This document shows, in pieces, positions 1 to 27,540 of a stretch of 64,000 nt of DNA. The notes below the pieces were generated by a model. That model had not been told where the DNA came from and ran no database searches. It saw nothing but the letters and a program-made list of their open reading frames with translations. Every line of letters begins with the position of its first letter. Positions within the stretch are counted from its first letter, which is position 1. The stretch comes from Terebella lapidaria (Eukaryota; Annelida; Polychaeta; Terebellida; Terebellidae): positions 434,001 to 498,000 of the forward strand of contig OX424560.1 of the NCBI GenBank assembly GCA_949152475.1. The letters run 5' to 3'. The position numbers were made by a program, and so were the translations under genes.

Positions 1-730
1 TTATTCTACAGCCGAATCTACAGCCGCACCTAGGTACTCAGACCTCTAATCTCCCTACCAACTTGAGAGTCGTCTGTCCCTAGCTAGGACAGCATATGCC
101 CTGATGAAGCTGGATTCCCTGGAATCAATGGCATACCACCATCCGATACCCATCTATCAGACAAACGTCTTACCCTGTCTCACGTTCAGACTGGAGGCCA
201 CCGTCCTCCAAGACAAGCACCTCACAATCCTAGATGACTTCCACAGAACCACCCTAAGAGATCTTCAGTCACTACTCGCATGAACTTCTCAGTGCTCTTT
301 TAAGCCGGCGGTATGACTCTCATCGACGGTATCCTGGATACTCAGACCTGCTCTCCCACATACTCAGTAAGCACCCAAGCAGCCCCCTACCACATTCAGG
401 AATCTACCAGCTCGCCATCCAGAGAAAACAATTCTAAATCATGGTTTGTCTATGCAGGAAGATTTTCTTGCTACAAAATCAACCAACTCGTCACCGGCCA
501 TGGCACTATATAACACTGGACCAACAGAATAAGCGGCATCTAAGAACTCTCTCCTGTACCTGGATGTTGATGAGCAAGATCCATAACCTCTGGGCAGACA
601 ACTGGACCAAATCCCTCGAAGACCTGCAAAGTCATACTGAAAGCCTAGTAGAATGGAACGTACATCTGAGCCCACAACAACAACAAACAACAACAAACAT
701 AAACAATAACAATCATGGGAAAACTAGATA
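1..730 (+). pseudogene. Non-LTR retrotransposon (LINE) remnant, post-RT region
   Basis: Broken reading frames on the + strand resemble the region after the reverse-transcriptase core of a LINE. A stretch near 100-285 reads like the segment with 'LPCLTFRLEA' followed by a 'DDFHRTTLRDLQ'-type motif, and it parallels the 'YALPVLTFGLES' segment of the better preserved LINE at 41.5-43.2 kb. Stops and frameshifts interrupt it, so it is not functional. The matching 3' part of such an ORF appears at 2340-2765, so the two pieces may be one element split by later insertions. Assignment rests on motif resemblance only. Confidence 0.45.
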
Positions 731-969
731 AACTGGCAAGTGGTTCTTTGTTAAACACTCTTGTTCTACGGCCTTTGTTTTGGACGCTTCTGTTCGAAGC
801 ACGCGCTGCCTAGAAACGCCCTCCAACTCTCTCGCCCAGTATGCTGTAACAATGGTCTTATGTCATCTCCTTCGTTACTCATGCTCTGGGGTATAAATAC
901 TCTGGAGGTGTGTTGTTCATGGAAGTTGTCTCTGAGCAAGGCGAGAGAAACGACGGAGGGCTCGGCCAT

Positions 970-1430
970 GATCTCTGTGTCCTAGCTCCGTGGCTAAGGC
1001 CCTCGCGGGCCCCTGGGGACAATTTCAATAGGGGGCCCGGGTGGGAAAGACCTTGATGACTCGGGGGTGTATGCCCTCTGGATCACCGGTCTCCCACCCA
1101 GGATGGTGTGACACAGGCTCTGGCGGACTGTCGGGCTGTCCGGGGTTCAATCCCCCGTGGCGGACCACGGCGAGCCGGCCTTACAGTTAACACCACGGTG
1201 ATGATCCTGTATCTGAGTGGTGTCCGCGTGTCTGGGCTCGCTGGGCGGGCTGCTACCTGGTTACCGTTCTGATGATAGAGTAGGCACTGCGCCCGCAGTG
1301 ACCCTCGGTGAGCGGACTATCCGCGAGTATCCGAGGATAGTGGGCATGCATCCGCCGTGACCCCTGGTGAGAGGACTATCCTCGAGGATCCCGGATAGCG
1401 GATGACGTTAAAACTTTACACTTGTGTTGA
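970..1430 (+). repeat. GC-rich repeat with a tRNA-like T-arm (possible SINE)
   Basis: This stretch is much richer in GC than its surroundings. At 1141-1157 a perfect 5-bp stem encloses the 7-base loop TTCAATC, exactly the shape of a tRNA T-arm and pol III B-box. No A-box at the normal distance and no full cloverleaf could be drawn, so it is not called a tRNA gene. Two similar segments (about 1285-1345 and 1350-1400) share a pattern of 'gtgacc..ggtgag.ggactatc'. A tRNA-derived SINE is the best guess. Confidence 0.3.
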
Positions 1431-1506
1431 TCCACATCAACCCCCCTTCCCCTCTCCCTTCCGCTCCAACCCCCCCCCCCCCCCACCTCCCTCCCTCAAA
1501 GGCATA

Positions 1507-1950
1507 GTACAGTAACTCGCTCAGCCAATCAGCGAGCATTCACCTCACTTAGGCAATTTAAGGGGAAACTGTTAAACATCGCCTCATATATCTTTTTAGG
1601 CCAGACTTCTGGACAAGTGTATATTCACCTGAAAGAACGCACTGCTGGGAAATAATGACCCGGTTTTCAAGGCAGTATCTTGTTGGCGTTCTTCTCAGGA
1701 GCTGGGGAATCAAAGGGGTTTTGCATGGGCATCAGTACCCATAATTTTGGGTATTTTCACCCCGGGTCCATTCAAGGCAGAATAGTGAAAAATCCCATGT
1801 GTCGTCAAATATATTTATGCTTACCATGCGATGCCCAATACGTCGAGTGATAAAACTAGCATAGTGTTTAGGCCGGGATTTTTTAGGAAGGTGTTATGGA
1901 CCGTCAAAGTAAGATCATTTAACATTGAGTTGAATGGCCGATATAGTTAA
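1507..1950 (+). mobile_element. Diverged copy of the A-MITE (TTAA-type)
   Basis: This segment matches the 467-468 bp A block found six times at 50-64 kb, from the 'gctcagccaatcagcgagc' region through to 'gttgaatggcc'. It carries many point differences and a shorter left end. It stands alone, without the B satellite, which shows that A can be an independent dispersed unit. Its right end runs into a short duplication ('gttgaatggccgatatagtt' at about 1931 and 1952). Confidence 0.7.
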
Positions 1951-2339
1951 TAGTTGAATGGCCGATATAGTTGGATTACCCTCAAGCAAGGGTAATCCAA
2001 CGTCTTTAATATTTCCGCGTTTTAGTTACTCAACGGATGTGGTAGGGAGCATTCTTTCAACCATTCGCTGTTTTTGTCTCTGTGAATTCAGAACTGTAGT
2101 CTTTATTAATAACGCGTTTAATTGCAGCACAGGTGTGTATTCAACACACAGATTGTTAGAGTATGGATTCATCAAATAGCGGAAGACTCAAGGCGTATCC
2201 TTCCATGATCTAATCTTGTTTGGGCCAACTGCCACTCAGCCCACTGGTTTTCACTCAGGGTTCCTAGAATCTCTGATATTGTTGTGGTCATTCTTGGAAT
2301 TTTAGACAATCTCGAGAAGGTCCATGACAAACTTGAGCA

Positions 2340-2765
2340 TTGGAAGGGTGCATTGGAAGGGTGCTTTACCATGATGTAGCCTACACGCTGCAATCAAACA
2401 GGGCAAGATTCAACAAAAACCAAGTCGACCCGACGTGCGTTCTCTGTCACACAGAGCCAGAAGACACGACCCACTTCCTGCTCCGCTGCCCGGCCCTGGA
2501 GCCCCCCAGATCAAAATACCTTATTCCTTTGAAATCCTCTGCTATACAATCCTCCTGGCCAATCCTGACTCAGAGCCAAACAGCACTGACCTCATATCTC
2601 CTGGATACAAACCAAGCTGTTAGTGACGGACTAATAACCAAAGACACTGTTACCAACTGGGAATTCCACACACGGATGCTCTGTTTCTACCTGCACACCA
2701 CCAGACTGAGGATACTAGAAGCCACTGCTGACGTTCCTCAACGCCGAAAGGCTGCGCCTAACTGA
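2340..2765 (+). pseudogene. LINE ORF2 C-terminal zinc-knuckle fragment
   Basis: An open frame of about 141 codons carries the C-x2-C-x8-H-x4-C pattern (CVLCHTEPEDTTHFLLRC) typical of the zinc-binding domain (zf-RVT) at the end of many LINE reverse-transcriptase ORFs. The frame ends at TGA 2763. A short direct repeat of 'acaag' follows, as in LINE 3' tails. There is no RT core in frame, so it is a 3' fragment. The 'EDTTHFLLRC' element aligns with 'DGDLRHFILEC' in the LINE at 42.7 kb. Confidence 0.65.
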
Positions 2766-2794
2766 GAGGCGGGAATCACACAAGACAAGACAAG

Positions 2795-2853
2795 ATGGCG
2801 GAAGTGCAGATAAAACACGACAGGCCCTTCATTTTGAAGCGATTTCCCAAGCA
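2795..2853 (+). CDS. LAGE3: Tentative first exon of LAGE3
   Basis: ATG at 2795 sits in AAGATGGCGGAAG, which combines a YY1-type start context with an ETS core (GGAAG), a frequent arrangement at housekeeping promoters. The frame reads MAEVQIKHDRPFILKRFPKQ and could splice at 2853|GT to the AG at 3929-3930, joining CA|A = Gln. The donor is poor and the peptide is not recognisable, because the N-terminus of this family is short and variable. A start lying inside the next 1 kb is an alternative. Confidence 0.35.
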
Positions 2854-5800
2854 GTACGGGGGTTTTATGATTGAAATATCGTTATATTATGAAAGAAAAA
2901 ACATCAATTCACAAATTAAACCATGTATGATCGGCGACAAGAAGTTTTAACTTGTTTTTTGGAGTGAAAAAAAACTTTGAGCTGAACTTTCACCTCCAAA
3001 ATTGGGTCAGATCTCAGAACGAGGGCTCTTGTCACCTAGGCCGATGTCTAACCTTTCCTTACATACCAAATATGCTATGTAAAAGACATTCTGATTGGTC
3101 GAAAATGACCGTAACATGACCCCACCCAAACCGGGTTTAACGAGCTTCACATTTTTCGCTCCCGCGAAAAACTGCTTGCGCGGGCCGCCTAGCGGAGTGT
3201 TGTCATGCTACATGATGATTTTTTTCCTTTCTGGCTAGGATGTACAATAACGTGGGCAATTTTATTTCCAACTAATTTCCCATACTTATGATCCGGAATG
3301 ACAATTGGTTATGATAGAAAAGTGTTCTTTATTACACACCAGATGTTCTTTTTATCAGTATTTATCTATTTGTGTCACTGATTAACTCATCGTTGTCATT
3401 GATTATCATAGAGAAACAGGATTGCCCACTAGATTGTACATGTGCTCCGCTTTCGGATCAGGTGGTTGAATCGAATGAATCTGCACCTCATTTTTTTTTG
3501 TTCTACTCCAAAGTGTTCTGAAGACTCCTCCTGTCACCCAGGTATAGTTCAAAGCTGCTCCTTTCAACTTCAGAACCAAATCATACGTTGAAACGAATGT
3601 GAAAAGCAGGAAATTCCTGTTCTGGAGCAGAAATTTTGCATGAATCGAATTTGCCTAATGTTAATTTTGTCGACCTGCATATACATATATATGCAGGTCC
3701 ACAAAATTAACGGCTTCCTTACGACATTGGACACATGTTGATTTTTCAATTTTTTACAAGAAACCAGAAATCAAACATCGCTCTTCCTCTGGGCACAATC
3801 TTGAGGTCACTGAAGGCAAGTTAGCAGTCTATCTCGTGTGATAATCACAAAGACCAGCAAACTGAGAGTGTTTTTCCTGAAACTGACCTCTGTGCATATG
3901 TTGGAGGAGCTTGCCTTAAATGTGATCCAGAAACCTGCGAGTTCCTTTCAGGACAGAGAAGGAGGCAGAGATTGCTTACAACACGTTACGAGTGGATCAG
4001 GAACCGAAGCGGTCGCAAGTCACACGACAACTTACACATGAAGGCAGCACACTGAAAGTGTATGTAATTCTCCCGGACTCACCACTATCATGAATATATA
4101 CACTGTACACTAACAGAGAAGGTATCTTTGACATATAAAGTGTATGTAATTCTCCCTGACGCACCATTATCATGAATATATACACTGTACACTAACAGAG
4201 AAGGTATCTTTTACATATAAAGTGTATGTAATTCTTCCTGACTCACCATTATCATGAATATATACACTATACACTAGCAGAGAAGGTAACTTTTACATAT
4301 AAAGTGTATGTAATTCTTCCTGACGCACCATTATCATGAATATATACACTGTACACTAACAGAGAAGGTATCTTTTACATATAAAGTGTATGTAATTCTT
4401 CCTGACATACCACTATCATGAATATATACACTGTACACTAACAGAGAAGGTATCTTTGACATATAAAGTGTATGTAATTCTCCCTGACGCACCATTATCA
4501 TGAATATATACACTGTACACTAACAGAGAAGGTATCTTTTACATATAAAGTGTATGTAATTCTTCCTGACGCACCATTATCATGAATATATACACTGTAC
4601 ACTAACAGAGAAGGTATCTTTTACATATAAAGTGTATGGAATTCTTCCTGACTCACCATTATCATGAATATATACACTACACTAACAGAGAAGGTATCTT
4701 TTACATATAAAGTGTATGGAATTCTTTCTGACTCACCATTATCATGAATATATACACTGTACACTAACAGAGAAGGTATCTTTTACATATAAAGTGTAAT
4801 TCTTCCCGACATACCATTATCATGAATATATACACTGTACACTAACAGAGAAGGTATCTTTCACATATAAAGTGTATGTAATTCTCCCTGACGCACCATT
4901 ATCATGAATATATACATTGTACACTAACGGAGAAGGTATCTTTTACATATAGAGTGTATGTAATTCTTCCTGACTCACCATTATCATGAATATACACACT
5001 GTACACTAACAGAGAAGGTAACTTTTACATATAAAGTGTAATTCTTCCCGACATACCATTATCATGAATATATACACTGTACACTAACAGAGAAGGTATC
5101 TTTTACATATAAAGTGTATGTAATTCTTCCTGACGCACCAATATCATGAATATATACACTGTACACTAACAGAGAAGGTATCTTTTACATATAAAGTGTA
5201 TGTAATTCTTCCTGACGCACCAATATCATGAATATATACACTGTACACTAACAGAGAAGGTATCTTTAACATATAAAGTGTATGTAATTCTTCCTGACAC
5301 ACCATTATCATGAATATATACACTGTACACTAACAGAGAAGGTATCTTTTACATCTAAAGTTTATGTAATTCTTCCTGACTCACCATTATCATGAATATA
5401 TACACTGTACACTAACAGAGAAGGTATCTTTTACATCTAAAGTGTATGTAATTCTTCCTGACGCACCATTATCATGAATATATACACTGTACACAAACAG
5501 AGAAGGTATCTTTGACATATAAAGTGTGTGTAATTCTTCCTGACTCACCATTATCATGAATATATACACTGTACACTAACAGAGAAGGTATCTTTTACAT
5601 ATAAAGTGTATGGAATTCTTTCTGACTCACCATTATCATGAATATATACTGTACACTAACAGAGAAGGTATCTTTTACATATAAAGTGTAATTCTTCCCG
5701 ACATACCATTATCATGAATATATACACTGTACACTAACAGAGAAGGTATCTTTCACATATAAAGTGTATGTAATTCTCCCTGACGCACCATTATCATGAA

Positions 5801-7783
5801 TATATACATTGTACACTAACAGAGAAGGTATCTTTCACATATAAAGTGTATGTAATTCTCCCTGACGCACCATTATCATGAATATATACATTGTACACTA
5901 ACAGAGAAGGTATCTTTTACATATAGAGTGTATGTAATTCTTCCTGACTCACCATTATCATGAATATACACACTGTACACTAACAGAGAAGGTAACTTTT
6001 ACATATAAAGTGTAATTCTTCCCGACATACCATTATCATGAATATATACACTGTACACTAACAGAGAAGGTATCTTTCACATATAAAGTGTATGTAATTC
6101 TTCCTGACTCACCATTATCATGAATATATACACTGTACACTAACAGAGAAGGTATCTTTTACATATAAAGTGTATGTAATTCTCCCTGACGCACCATTAT
6201 CATGAATATATACACTGTACACTAACAGAGAAGGTATCGTTTACATATAAAGTGTATGTAATTCTTCCTGACTCACCATTATCATGAATATATACATTGT
6301 ACACTAACAGAGAAGGTAACTTTTACATATAAAGTGTATGTAATTCTTCCTGACTCACCATTATCATGAATATATACACTGTACACTAACAGAGAAGGTA
6401 TCTTTTACATATAAAGTGTGTGTGTAATTCTCCCTGACTCACCATTATCATGAATATATACACTGTACACTAACAGAGAAGGTATCGTTTACATATAAAG
6501 TGTATGTAATTCTTCCTGACGCACCATTATCATGAATATATACACTGTACACTAACAGAGAAGGTATCGTTTACATATAAAGTGTATGTAATTCTTCCTG
6601 ACGCACCATTATCATGAATATATACACTGTACACTAACAGAGAAGGTATCTTTTACATATAAAGTGTATGTAATTCTCCCTGACGCACCATTATCATGAA
6701 TATATACACTGTACACTAACAGAGAAGGTATCGTTTACATATAAAGTGTATGTAATTCTTCCTGACTCACCATTATCATGAATATATACACTGTACACTA
6801 ACAGAGAAGGTATCTTTTACATATAAAGTGTATGTAATTCTTCCTGACTCACCATTATCATGAATATATACACTGTACACTAACAGAGAAGGTATCTTTT
6901 ACATATAAAGTGTATGTAATTCTTCCTGACTCACCATTATCATGAATATATACACTGTACATTAACAGAGAAGGTATCTTTTACATATAAAGTGTGTGTG
7001 TAATTCTTCCTGACACACCATTATCATGAATATATACATTGTACACTAACAGAGAAGGTATCTTTTACATATAAAGTGTATGTAATTCTTCCTGACACAC
7101 CATTATCATGAATATATACACTGTACACTAACAGAGAAGGTATCTTTTACATATAAAGTGTATGTAATTCTTCCTGACTCACCAATATCATGAATATATA
7201 CACTGTACACTAACAGAGAAGGTATCTGTTACATATAAAGTGTGTAATTCTTCCTGACGCACCATTATCATGAATATATACACTGTACACTAACAGAGAA
7301 GGTATCTTTTACATATAGAGTGTATGTAATTCTTCCTGACGCACCATTATCATGAATATATACGCTGTACACTAACAGAGAAGGTATCTTTTACATATAA
7401 AGTGTATGTAATTCTTCCTGACGCACCATTATCATGAATATATACACTGTACACTAACAGAGAAGGTATCTTTTACATATAAAGTGTATGTCATTCTTGC
7501 TGACGCACCATTATCATGAATATATACATTGTACACTAACAGAGAAGTTATATTTTACATATAAAGTATAATAAGGCAATGTTTGTGCATGTACATTGAT
7601 ATCTGTCACCATACATAATACTAACAGGCCCACCAGAGTAACAATTTGTCAATTTTGTTGTATTTTGTCAGCGACTGGGAGGCGCCAGACAGCAGACACC
7701 TGAGAGTCAGCGTTAACAGCTTCATGGATCTACTCGCTCTCGTCATTGAAACAGTCGACAAATTTGGCTCACCCACTACGTGA
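2795..7783 (+). CDS. LAGE3: LAGE3/PCC1-like subunit of the KEOPS (EKC) complex
   Basis: PCC1/LAGE3 is the small dimerising subunit of KEOPS, which makes the t6A37 modification of ANN-decoding tRNAs. Two exons are clear. Exon 3931-4059 encodes NLRVPFRTEKEAEIAYNTLR and onward to GSTLK, with the family's 'VPF..E.EAEIAYNTLRVD.EPKR' signature. Exon 7672-7783 encodes DWEAPDSRHLRVSVNSFMDL and then a LALVIETVDKFG tail, ending at TGA 7781. Phases fit exactly (GT|C at the junction). A candidate first exon at 2795-2853 starts in the CAAGATGGCGG context (YY1-like, common at housekeeping starts) and its phase fits, but its donor CA|GTACGG is weak, so this exon is tentative. The main intron, 4060-7671, is almost entirely an 82-bp satellite. 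AATAAA lies at 7852-7857. Confidence 0.83.
3660..3711. repeat. Near-perfect 52-bp palindrome
   Basis: The two arms (GTTAATTTTGT.GACCTGCATAT and its complement) pair over about 25 bp with one mismatch. It lies just upstream of the recognised LAGE3 exon. No target-site duplication is clear. It resembles in scale the palindromic elements at 41.1-41.7 kb but shares no sequence with them. Confidence 0.75.
4050..7575. repeat. About 43-copy satellite, 82-bp unit, starting at the LAGE3 splice donor
   Basis: The unit runs from 'aaagtgtatgtaattct' through 'atcatgaatatatacactgtac' to 'aacagagaaggtatc', with a period of about 81-83 bp. Copies differ by single bases and small indels. The first unit begins inside the coding exon: AAAGT|GTATGT at 4055-4065 is the real 5' splice site and is repeated in nearly every copy. 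The array fills the intron up to about 7575, roughly 100 bp before the acceptor at 7671. It is not CRISPR-like: there are no spacers. Confidence 0.95.
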
Positions 7784-7851
7784 CGTCTTGGGAGGAGCTG
7801 AATTTTCATTGTACTTTTTATCCAGTCATGACGTGTTATTTGTCCGATTGT

Positions 7852-7898
7852 AATAAATGATCTCCAGAAACACAGATTAGGTTATTCAGGTGTTTATT
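7852..7898. terminator. Convergent poly(A) signals of LAGE3 (+) and HECW (-)
   Basis: AATAAA on the + strand at 7852-7857 lies 69 bp after the LAGE3 stop. AATAAA on the - strand (tttatt at 7893-7898) is the best candidate signal for the HECW transcript, whose stop is at 9274. The two signals face each other about 35 bp apart, so the mature 3' ends would nearly touch or overlap. Only the hexamers are seen; cleavage sites are inferred. Confidence 0.5.
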
Positions 7899-7899
7899 A

Positions 7900-9273
7900 A
7901 ATATCTTGGAATGTCAGAATGACTGGCTAATCAATTAACACCTAAAATCCCTCCAGGTGCCAACATAAATAAGAATCTACCCGTAAAAAAGTGAAAATAA
8001 ACAACAAGCATCCAATCACATATTGACTGTTGCCTGATCACAGCAGAGGATCTGTGGCTGGCGGGAATTCAGGTTTTGTTTACATAACATGGAACTAGTC
8101 AGACCAACAGGAATCCACAGACAGGAAGAACTAGGTGCTTTCCGGTCACTGACGACTGCGTGGGTGTATCCTCCCAACGTCCCATCAACCCCGATACCTG
8201 GTACATAAGTCAGTCAATACTGATTTCAACATGTAACGCATTAATGTTGGCATTAAAGCGATAGCATAGAATGTGTCGTTAATCAGCCAAATTGGTTGCT
8301 TGACAACAAAAATCAAGCACTGGGTTCTCATTATGCACGATGCATGTGCTCACAAAAATGATGCGTAAAAGTGATACCTGTAGATCAACCACGAGAAAGT
8401 CTCTAATGGAAGTGGCCAGACGATCCTACATCCATAGTATCCACCGCCTATCACACGGGGCATACAATTATATTCAGAAAACACTGGCACAGAAAATAAC
8501 ATTCCATGGAATTATATCATGATAATCAAATACTGTAAGTACTAAGGTCATCTTCAAATATTAGTAAAGTATACAAGTTACCATGGTTACCAGCGTACAT
8601 AATATTGGTATGCCATTACGTATTCAATATGCCCTAGAATTAATTTTACATCATTTGGGCAATATCAGAAATCTGCAAGAGCGGACTCCTGAACTTCAGG
8701 CAATATAATATATACATATATACAGTACACACATCATTTGTATGTAAATGCAGAATCATTCCGGCCACTCAAAGACCACACAACTGAACACTTTGATAAA
8801 ACATGGATGTAAACTTGCCCTGACAGAAATGACAACTCATAGTACCAGGATAGTATAGTACAATAACTTGATGAATGTATCCATAGCGATTGTGTACCAC
8901 AGTGCGATTGCATCAAACTTGTACAAAATCAAGGCTTACAATCAAGGCAAATTTAGTAAATGCAAATTTCACAAATGACAATGATAAGAATTGATACTGC
9001 AGAGTAAAGTTTATCCATAGCGACAATTATAACATAATTGTAATCTCAATCATATAACAATGCTGAACTGCATTGACTACACTAATACATCTGCAAGGTA
9101 AACCATAGATGGTTCAACTACATGGGACATCTACACAAAACAACCGTGTCTAAATTCAAGAGTTTGACTCAAATTGTTTCAAGTTTTGCCCACTAACAAA
9201 TCACAAATCACAGATTTCCAATAATTTACGCGACTCAGCAGCAGATACATCAAGTGTCTGGATGTTGCCATGG
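7900..9273 (-). other. Probable 3' UTR of HECW
   Basis: AT-rich sequence without coding potential lies between the HECW stop codon and the candidate poly(A) signal at 7893-7898. No repeat family from elsewhere in the window is recognised here. A 3' UTR of about 1.4 kb would be ordinary for a HECW gene. The assignment is by position only. Confidence 0.4.
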
Positions 9274-24353
<15,080 letters not shown>

Positions 24354-27300
24354 AGCGACACATCACTCCCTCACACACATCACAGGGGGCGGGAACGTGT
24401 CTTAATGTTTGTACATGCACTGTTTATCTCCAGTCCGGTGCCATGCTTCTTGTCTGTAAGCAACAACATATACAACCGTGTCCGAAATTAGGCTGGATTA
24501 CTCTATATTCTGATTTTCCGAACTCTCGTTTACACTGTTTTTCGCTGATTTTTTTTGCGATGCTAAACAGTATCGTTCTATAACTTGGTATACTTCCACT
24601 TGGAGTCAAACGGCCATTTTCCACTGAATTTCAGACTTCCATCGTGAAAATTGAAAAAGTTGGTAATCTATCCCAATGTTAAATTTAGCCCTGTCATTGA
24701 ATTTCTGGGTCCTCATCTGATTTTGTGCATTTGGTTGCTTTTGTAGCAGTGCAATCTTCTGAAATCGACATGTCTATGTAATAATAATAATAATAATAAT
24801 GTCATTGATTTGTAATAATACACCAGTATTTTTATAGCGCTCTATCACTAGTGTATCAGAGCGCTTTACATAGAAAAAGAGATACATGTAACTACAAACA
24901 TATACATGTATACAAGAGACAAAAAGAATAATATATATGGTGTTTAAAACCAACACAGAAAGAATAAAAGAACGAGTTGACTAGATTAAGATGAGTAGTA
25001 ATCATTGTCCAATAATCATTAAACAAGTTATTTGTAATGCGCAAATTAATATGCATTTCTATGCGCACAGTGTTCATGACCACAAATTTACAGTCAGTTT
25101 ACACCCCAATGTGTAGTATGGTCCGAAATTACAATAATACTTCGAATCCTAGTGGATGAAGACAGGACCGAATTCTTGAGTATGTTCAGATTCTCGAGAC
25201 CCGTTTTGGACTGAAATTTAACATTGGGGTATATAGCCAACCTCTTCAATTTTTGCGATAGAAGTCTGAAATTCGATAGAGAATTGCTGTTTACCTTCCA
25301 CGTGAAGTATGCCAATTCATAGATCGATAACATTTAGCATCACGAAAATATCGTCAAAAACCATTGTAAACAAGTTATAAAAATCAGAGTAATAGACTGT
25401 CTAGTCTAACGTAGATCTATACTCTGATTTTTTAACTCATTTACACCGTTTTTTGCCTTTAGTTCAGTCAAGTTACTTCGAGCGAACTATTCAACTGAAT
25501 ATTGTATATCTGTGATACAAACGGCAATTAATTTACACAAACCTGTTTTCCGGAACGCTATCTGTTTCTTTCAAAACACAAAAGTTTTATTTAAGCGAGG
25601 ATTTGCTCGAACCATGGGCGCCAACATATTGCTTGGTTCTCGACAACTGATGATGGAATCAAATGGACAAGTTCAAATTAGTCATAATTGGGGGATCGGG
25701 TTGTTAGTTGTCATCAAGGTGCCTGCATGTGCGAGTCTTTTCGAATCGCTTTACATGCATGGGCGGTCCCGAATCCTAACCCTCACCCCTATGCAAATGA
25801 TTGGAACAGAATCGCCCATCACGTGCCAAATGCCAAAAGAAAACAATATTTGTTGACATGCAAACGACAGGATTTCAGGGAAAATTTATCATTGCAGTAG
25901 ATTGCTAACTCTAACAGTTCTATGAGCAGAAGTCTGAAAGTTTGCAGAAATTTGATCTCCAGATGAAGTATGCCAAGTAACAATACGATACCATTGCATT
26001 AATTAAACATCGAAAGATATCGGCAAAAAACGGTGTAAACGAGTTAAAAAATCAGTCAGAACATAGTTCAGCCCAATAACAGAGTTAAGTGCTAGTCCCT
26101 TCCTGAGCCGACAACGGTATTCGCCTGACACCCTGTCACAGTGGGTCAGGATTTATGAACTTATTTCAGAACAAAACATGGTTTGAATGCATGAAATACC
26201 CAATGTGTATCATTTTCTTCCCATCTCAGTTGTTTCCAACGATTTATGTCACTCAATTTTAAGTTAATTCCATCCTTTGTCACTTGACAGCTGTTTGTTT
26301 ACATTGTCATCATGGTGCAGTTTTGTCATGCTACAAAGCTGCCACTCAAATTAGCCAATCAGGGAGCATCATGCAATCAGCTGATGATTTGTGTGATGTC
26401 ATAATCCGGGAAATATTCCCTTTTGGGACTTTTGGCGCCAAACCTTAGATTGAAACATTTTAGCCTGTGGTGCAATAGGGCTCTGCCCGTGAATAGTGCT
26501 AGTCAGAACAAATCAAATGGGTGCATGAATGGGTGTGTAGGTCATCGATATTTTCAAAATCACCTGCTCGTCTTCAATGAATACAATTATTCTATAAACA
26601 ACTTAATTTACAGTCCACTAAAAACTGGATTATCCGACAGATTTAAGCCACTTAAGCCGATTGTTTTTCTAACAGATCCAGTTTCACTTCCGAAGCCAGA
26701 GAAAACACAAAATTGACAGTACACTGGTCTACCACACACCGACCACCTTTTAAATTATTGCAAAGTACTATGAAGTACTATCCGTACATTATCATGATTA
26801 TTATATATCGATAGAAGTGATAGAATCCCAAGATCGCGTCCCCCACCCCCCCCCCCCCCGCCCCCTCCTAATTTTGGATAGACCTAATGTAGTTTTACAA
26901 TCACTTTTGGCAGATTTTGAGTATATCGAATTGGCCTGATAGGATCCATATTTATATAATTTCTATGGAGACCTAAAACCTATAAACCAATTCCATATGT
27001 TCAATATATCTTCCATCTTCCTTCCAAATTTATTCTGATCGTTTTCTTCATTAAATCATATTATCAAAATGCAAACTAAATTTTTAAAAAGCCTGAATGA
27101 TTGCCATGTCATCCACACCCACTGGGTAGACAATTGCTTGCTTGAGCAGAATGAATGAAGATATATCAATTTAATTTTCTTCTGTTCACATAATTGTAGC
27201 ATTGATGCGAAAATTGGAGGTGTGTTGTAGAACCCACAGAATATGACTGTGAAGTTTGTATCATTAATAGATACAAACATAGCACCAAGGGTGCTGTAGC

Positions 27301-27540
27301 TTACCGGCCATCATGAGAATTGCATAGAATACTATTGCTAAAAACATTTTCGTAAATGTTGATGGAAACATGTTTTTCTGTATGGACTAATACGAAATCA
27401 AGATTTCGTTAGACATATTTTCACAGACCGTCGATTCAAAGGCAACAAAACTTTTACACATCACAAACCCGGGATCACAAAGGTACATATGGAGAATCTT
27501 ATGTATTTCGAGGTAAATTGTCAGAATTGATTTTGAGAAA
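24354..27540. repeat. HECW upstream region: dispersed MITE family copies, (TAA)n, no gene seen
   Basis: Contains several arms of the family that is complete at 29049-29605: left-type arms near 24500-24700 and 25420-25480, and inverted arms near 25200-25390 and 25900-26060, recognised by 'ttacaccgttttttgc', 'cggcaattttc' and 'gaagtatgccaag'. A (TAA)n microsatellite lies at 24778-24800 and a poly-C run at 26845-26862. Some of this must hold the HECW promoter and 5' UTR, but no core-promoter motif is convincing. Confidence 0.5.

Noticed and set aside
1141..1157. tRNA gene
   Set aside because: Only a T-arm is present; acceptor stem, D-arm and anticodon arm cannot be drawn.
2172..2393. 73-codon frame on the - strand
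   Set aside because: Overlaps the LINE fragment in antisense and has no recognisable motif.
4050..7575. CRISPR-like array
   Set aside because: Units are contiguous 82-bp repeats without unique spacers, in a eukaryotic intron.
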